From Desulfobulbaceae bacterium (GTDB lineage Bacteria > Desulfobacterota > Desulfobulbia > Desulfobulbales > Desulfocapsaceae), in contig WBUQ01000003.1 in assembly GCA_008933635.1 (NCBI GenBank), forward strand, positions 44,928 through 108,927: DNA of 64,000 nt, read 5' to 3'. Both the position numbers and the translations under genes were made by a program. Under the pieces are notes generated by a model. The model was not told the origin of the DNA. It ran no database searches and saw only the letters and a program-made list of their open reading frames with translations. Below, in pieces: positions 60,230-64,000 of the stretch. The first letter of the stretch is position 1. The number at the start of each line of letters is the position of its first letter.

Positions 60230-62242
60230 ATGTGCGGCATCTGTGGTGAAGCGGGAAAGGCGGACGGCTACCAGGTCGACGCCGCGCGCATACAAAAAAT
60301 GACCGACGCCCTGTCCCATCGCGGACCCGACGACGACGGCTACCATGTACATCAGATGATCGGCCTCGGCCAGCGGCGGCTGAGCATCATCGACCTTTCC
60401 ACCGGCCACCAGCCGATAGCCAACGAAGACCGGACGATATGGGTCGTCCTCAACGGCGAGATCTACAACTTCCAGCCGCTGCGTGAAGAACTGCTGCGGG
60501 CCGGGCACCGTTTTTCCACCAGTACCGACACCGAGGTCATTCTCCACCTCTATGAAGAGGAGGGAGTCGACTGCCTCAACAGGCTGCGGGGGATGTTCGC
60601 CATCGCCCTGTGGGACGACAGGGAAAAACTGCTCCTGCTGGCCCGGGACAGACTGGGGAAGAAACCGGTTTTCTACAGCCAGCTGCCGCAATCGCTGATC
60701 TTTTCCTCGGAAGTCAAATCGCTGCTGACAGATGAACGCCTCGCCCGCCGGCTGAATCCGCTGGCTGTGCACGATTTCCTCTCCTTCAAGTTCATTCCGC
60801 GCCAGGACGACCTGATTGATGGGGTGCACAAGCTGCCGCCGGCATCGTATATGCTGTACCGCAACGGCGAGATGACCATCAGGCGCTACTGGAACCTTGA
60901 GTACGCGCCCGACGCCCGGATGACGGAAGAGGAGGCGCTGGCCAGAACCGAGGAAATCCTCGCCCAATCGGTGCGGCTGCGGATGATCAGCGATGTGCCG
61001 ATCGGCGCCTTCCTCAGCAGCGGTCTCGATTCAGGGATGATCGTCGCGCTGATGAGCCAGATGTCGCCGGACCCGGTCAATACGTTCTCCATCGGCGACA
61101 GCACCCAGGGATACAACGAGCTGCCGAACGCGCGGCTGATCGCCGAACACTGCCACACCAACCACAACGAACTGGTGGTGCACCCGGACGCGGTGAAGAT
61201 CCTGCCCGACCTGGTCTGGCATCTCGACGGACCCTATGCCGACGTGCCGGCCCTGCCGATGTACTATGTGGCCAAACTGGCCCGCGAACACGTCAAGGTG
61301 GTGTTGACCGGTGACGGCGGCGACGAATCGTTCGCCGGTTACGATCGCTACATCGCCAACCTGCTGCTGGCCAAGTACCGCAATCTCCTGCCGCTGGTCA
61401 TCCGCGAGAAGATGATACCGGCGATTCTCAACCTGTTCCGGGAAAAGACCGAGCGCAAGAGCTGGCGGCAATCGTGGCGCTGGTTCAACACCATGTCTAT
61501 GCTGCCGGACAGCGAGAGTTATGCCCGGGGCATCAGCTTCTTCCATTTCCAGAACGAGGACAAGGAGCGGCTCTACACCGACGCCTTCAAGCAGATGGTC
61601 CGCGGCCATAACTCCCTTGACGGGATCCTGTCGCGGTTCGCCGACGATCGGGTCAGGGATCCGGTCGACAAGATGACCTTTTCCGACCTGATGATCCGGG
61701 TCCCCGAGTACTCCAACATCAAGATCGACCGGATCACGATGATGCACGGCCTGGAGGCCCGCTGCCCGTTCCTCGACCACCAGCTGGTCGAGTTCGCCGC
61801 GACGATCCCTACCCGGATCAAGCTCAGGCACCTCAACCGGAAACACCTGATCAAGAAACTGGCCGGGAAGTACCTGCCGAGAAAGATTGTCGGACTGCCG
61901 AAGCAGGGTTTCGGTTCACCGATCAATACCTGGCTGCGGGGCGATCTGAAAGGCCTCGCCGAAGGTCTGCTGCACAGCTCGATGCTGGTCAGGGACGGGC
62001 TGTTCAGGAAGGAATACATCCAGACCCTGCTCGATCAGCATGCCTCGCAGCAGTTCAACAACGGCACGAGGATCTGGGGCCTGATCAACGTCGAGATCTG
62101 GTACCGGATCAACTTCGGCGACCGCAGCCCGGTGGAGATGAAGGAAAATCTCAAGGACCTGTTCCACGGCTGGCAATACCCTCAGAAGACCGCACCGGCC
62201 GGCAGCCCTGCCGACTCTCCCGTCGCCGCGGCCGGCGGCTGA
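60230..62242 (+). CDS. asnB: Asparagine-synthase-type glutamine amidotransferase
   Basis: A 670-residue protein. C2 is the glutaminase nucleophile; HRGPDDDG (30-37) and LNGEIYN (74-80) are class II amidotransferase motifs. FLSSGLDSGM (261-270) is the pyrophosphatase loop of the synthetase domain, and TGDGGDESFAGYDRY lies downstream. It uses glutamine and ATP to amidate a carboxylate. In polysaccharide loci such enzymes are thought to amidate uronic-acid or amino-acid substituents; free asparagine synthesis remains possible. A C-terminal Ala/Gly/Pro-rich tail ends the protein. The upstream gap of 144 bases holds no clear terminator. Confidence 0.88.
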   Translation: MCGICGEAGKADGYQVDAARIQKMTDALSHRGPDDDGYHVHQMIGLGQRRLSIIDLSTGHQPIANEDRTIWVVLNGEIYNFQPLREELLRAGHRFSTSTDTEVILHLYEEEGVDCLNRLRGMFAIALWDDREKLLLLARDRLGKKPVFYSQLPQSLIFSSEVKSLLTDERLARRLNPLAVHDFLSFKFIPRQDDLIDGVHKLPPASYMLYRNGEMTIRRYWNLEYAPDARMTEEEALARTEEILAQSVRLRMISDVPIGAFLSSGLDSGMIVALMSQMSPDPVNTFSIGDSTQGYNELPNARLIAEHCHTNHNELVVHPDAVKILPDLVWHLDGPYADVPALPMYYVAKLAREHVKVVLTGDGGDESFAGYDRYIANLLLAKYRNLLPLVIREKMIPAILNLFREKTERKSWRQSWRWFNTMSMLPDSESYARGISFFHFQNEDKERLYTDAFKQMVRGHNSLDGILSRFADDRVRDPVDKMTFSDLMIRVPEYSNIKIDRITMMHGLEARCPFLDHQLVEFAATIPTRIKLRHLNRKHLIKKLAGKYLPRKIVGLPKQGFGSPINTWLRGDLKGLAEGLLHSSMLVRDGLFRKEYIQTLLDQHASQQFNNGTRIWGLINVEIWYRINFGDRSPVEMKENLKDLFHGWQYPQKTAPAGSPADSPVAAAGG

Positions 62243-62258
62243 TGCAAGGCTCTCCGAG

Positions 62259-63338
62259 ATGAAATTGTCGGGCAAAAACATGGTCAGGGCGATCAAGCTG
62301 GTCGTCAGCTGCGCCTTTTTCTTCATCCTGTTCTCGTTCATCCGGGGCAATGAACTGCTGGCGATCTTCAGGCGGATCGACTGGCTGTATTTTTCCCTGT
62401 CCTTTTCGCTGATCCCGGTGATGCTGGCTGCCAGTTGCCTGAAATGGAAGGTTGTCCTCGGTGAGCGGGCCGGACACGTGTCCTTCCTGCAGCTGCTGCG
62501 CATCTACGCGGTCGGGTATTTCTTCTCCAACCTCCTGCCTTCGACGGTAGGCGGGGATGTGGTCAGATCCTATTATGCCGGCCGGTTGCTGGGCAGCCAG
62601 TCCTACGCCGCGGTCTCCATCTTCGTCGAGAGGTTCACCGGCATCCTGCTGCTGTTCTTCCTGGTCGCCGCCGCACCGCTATTGGCACCGGAGCTCTACG
62701 CAATCCCGTATGTCTGGATCCCATCCTGCGCCGGAGTCGTGCTGCTGTGCATCTCCTGTTACCTTTGTTTTTCCGGCAACCCTCTCGCCCTGCCCAGGAA
62801 GATGCTGGATCTGATTCTGGGAGGATTGCATGCCGTCGCGTCGCGGTCCGGATCGGAGAATGCGAAAAAGGCGGTCCGCTCCGTCGAGGAGGGTTCGGTC
62901 GTCCTGCTCCGGAAGCTGCAGAAGGTCAGGGAGGAACTGGAACTGGCCATCGCCACGTTCCGCCGAGACAGGATGTATCTGCTGCAGGTCGCCGGACTGA
63001 CGATCATTTTCTATTTCCTCACCTGGGTCAACGTCTACGTCTCCTTTCGCGCCTTCGGGGTCAATCCCGATTTCCTCGCGATCTGCGCCCTGGTCCCGGC
63101 CATCCTTTTCGCAGCGCACCTGCCGGTAACCCTACTGGGTAATCTCGGCTACTTCGAGTCGGTCTTCGTCTTCTACTTCCTGCTCATCGGCATACCCGGG
63201 GCCGAAACCCTGGCCATGGGGATTCTGCTGCGATTGAAGATGCTGACCATGGGGGTGATCGGGTATATTGTGTACCTGTTTTATTCAGAGGACAGGAAAC
63301 TGGACCTGGAGAACCTGAAAAAGATGGCCGGACGATGA
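62259..63338 (+). CDS. Flippase-like membrane protein (UPF0104 / lysylphosphatidylglycerol synthase TM family)
   Basis: A 359-residue protein with about eight hydrophobic segments. FFSNLLPSTVGGDVVRSYYAG is the family's central motif, VSIFVERFTGILLLF follows and HLPVTLLGNLGYFESVF is the C-terminal signature. Related domains in MprF move lipids across the membrane; in glycan clusters the stand-alone form is proposed to flip a lipid-linked sugar, without proof. It begins 16 bases after asnB and precedes an FrhB-like gene. Confidence 0.85.
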   Translation: MKLSGKNMVRAIKLVVSCAFFFILFSFIRGNELLAIFRRIDWLYFSLSFSLIPVMLAASCLKWKVVLGERAGHVSFLQLLRIYAVGYFFSNLLPSTVGGDVVRSYYAGRLLGSQSYAAVSIFVERFTGILLLFFLVAAAPLLAPELYAIPYVWIPSCAGVVLLCISCYLCFSGNPLALPRKMLDLILGGLHAVASRSGSENAKKAVRSVEEGSVVLLRKLQKVREELELAIATFRRDRMYLLQVAGLTIIFYFLTWVNVYVSFRAFGVNPDFLAICALVPAILFAAHLPVTLLGNLGYFESVFVFYFLLIGIPGAETLAMGILLRLKMLTMGVIGYIVYLFYSEDRKLDLENLKKMAGR

Positions 63339-63375
63339 ACGCCGATCGCAGCAAAGCCCCACCTGATGAAACTCC

Positions 63376-64000
63376 ATGAATGAACTACCCAAACAGCCTT
63401 TTTCCTCACTCCGCGAAAGCGTCATAGAACCGGGGTTATGCACCCGTTGCGGGATGTGTATCGGCATCTGCCCGCACGGCGTCCTCGAGATGGACGAACG
63501 TTCCTTCCCCGTGCTCCGTGGCGAGTGCGTGAGCTGCGGATTCTGCAGCGCCTGCTGCCCCGGGGCGGATGTCGATTATCCCGGCCTGTCCCGGCAGGTG
63601 TTCGAAGAGCCGTATGACTCTGCCGACCTCCAGGGACACGTGGAGCATCTCTACGTAGCCCACCCGAAGAATCGTGAGATCCGATTTTCCGGAGCCAGCG
63701 GCGGCATGGTAACGGGTATCCTCGATTATCTGCTGGAACAGGGAAAGATCGACGGAGCGGTCGTGGTGGCGATGGACAGCATGCTGCCCTACAAGACAAA
63801 GGGCATACTGGCGACCACGGCGCAGGAACTGTATGCCAGCGCCCAGTCGAAATACTGTGTTTCCCCCTCCCTGGCAGTGTTACGGGAAATCCGCCGACTC
63901 AAGGGGCAGTTCGCCGTGGTCGCCCTGCCGTGCCAGGTCCACGCGCTGAGGAAAATGGCTCTGGTCGACCGGGGACTTGCCCGTAAGATCAAATATATAC
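63376..64000 (+). CDS. FrhB-like iron-sulfur protein (5' part only)
   Basis: The first 208 residues of a protein cut by the right edge. Two [4Fe-4S] ferredoxin motifs are complete: C22, C25, C28, C32 (LCTRCGMCIGICPHG) and C51, C54, C57, C61 (CVSCGFCSACCPG). SGASGGMVTGILDYLLEQG then matches the start of the coenzyme F420 hydrogenase/dehydrogenase beta-subunit domain, and VALPCQVHALRKM follows. In bacteria such proteins often sit in glycan loci beside polysaccharide pyruvyl transferases and may reduce a sugar; F420 use is not implied. The ribosome binding site is weak. Confidence 0.85.
   Translation, partial: MNELPKQPFSSLRESVIEPGLCTRCGMCIGICPHGVLEMDERSFPVLRGECVSCGFCSACCPGADVDYPGLSRQVFEEPYDSADLQGHVEHLYVAHPKNREIRFSGASGGMVTGILDYLLEQGKIDGAVVVAMDSMLPYKTKGILATTAQELYASAQSKYCVSPSLAVLREIRRLKGQFAVVALPCQVHALRKMALVDRGLARKIKYI

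Noticed and set aside
1..64000. CRISPR arrays, tRNA or rRNA genes, insertion sequences
   Set aside because: No regular short direct repeats with spacers, no recognisable RNA genes and no transposase frame were found by reading the window.

Overview
The window looks like a Gram-negative bacterial chromosome of the Desulfobacterota type (Geobacter/Desulfuromonas/Pelobacter-like). This is inferred from an HDOD signalling protein, a KamA-type lysine aminomutase, an oleBCD olefin cluster, Wzm/Wzt exporters and many NodU-type and HAD-type glycan genes. No rRNA, tRNA, CRISPR array or transposase gene was seen, so placement below phylum is a guess. By eye the base composition is GC-rich (upper 50s percent), apart from three clearly AT-rich islands.

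Left flank (1-7.1 kb): three minus-strand genes come first. They are a truncated HDOD protein, a lysine 2,3-aminomutase and a cold-shock protein with a clear intrinsic terminator. From about 2.1 kb every gene is on the plus strand. A tightly overlapping oleB-oleC-oleD set (long-chain olefin synthesis, without oleA) runs into a periplasmic M48 metalloprotease with TPR-like repeats.

From 7.2 kb to the right edge the window is one very large surface-glycan locus of about 57 kb that continues beyond the window. It holds two complete Wzm/Wzt ABC exporters (7.2-9.3 and 26.5-28.7 kb), about fifteen GT2/GT4 glycosyltransferases and four large multi-membrane proteins of GT-C type, one fused to a DUF2304 domain. 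It also has a GDP-mannose 4,6-dehydratase and many decorating enzymes: two O-carbamoyltransferases, a sulfotransferase, several methyltransferase-like proteins, an acyltransferase-3, an MBOAT with a partner SGNH protein, another SGNH protein, a GNAT-like protein, an asparagine-synthase-type amidotransferase, a radical SAM/SPASM-like protein and an FrhB-like iron-sulfur protein. Two long HAD-family proteins with the same unusual C-terminal module sit beside the first exporter and near the right end. A MarR/GbsR-like regulator at 22.8 kb has a perfect palindrome just upstream of its start.

Working model: nucleotide-sugar glycosyltransferases build glycans on the cytoplasmic side, decorating enzymes mark them, and the two Wzt C-terminal domains select finished chains for export. 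The DPM-like GT2/DUF2304/GT-C sets would add further sugars from polyprenyl-phosphate donors on the outer face of the inner membrane. The three AT-rich islands (about 27.8-30.7, 35.9-39.0 and 47.6-50.4 kb) begin or end inside genes, including the second Wzt. This suggests the locus diversifies by exchanging cassettes through recombination inside coding sequences.
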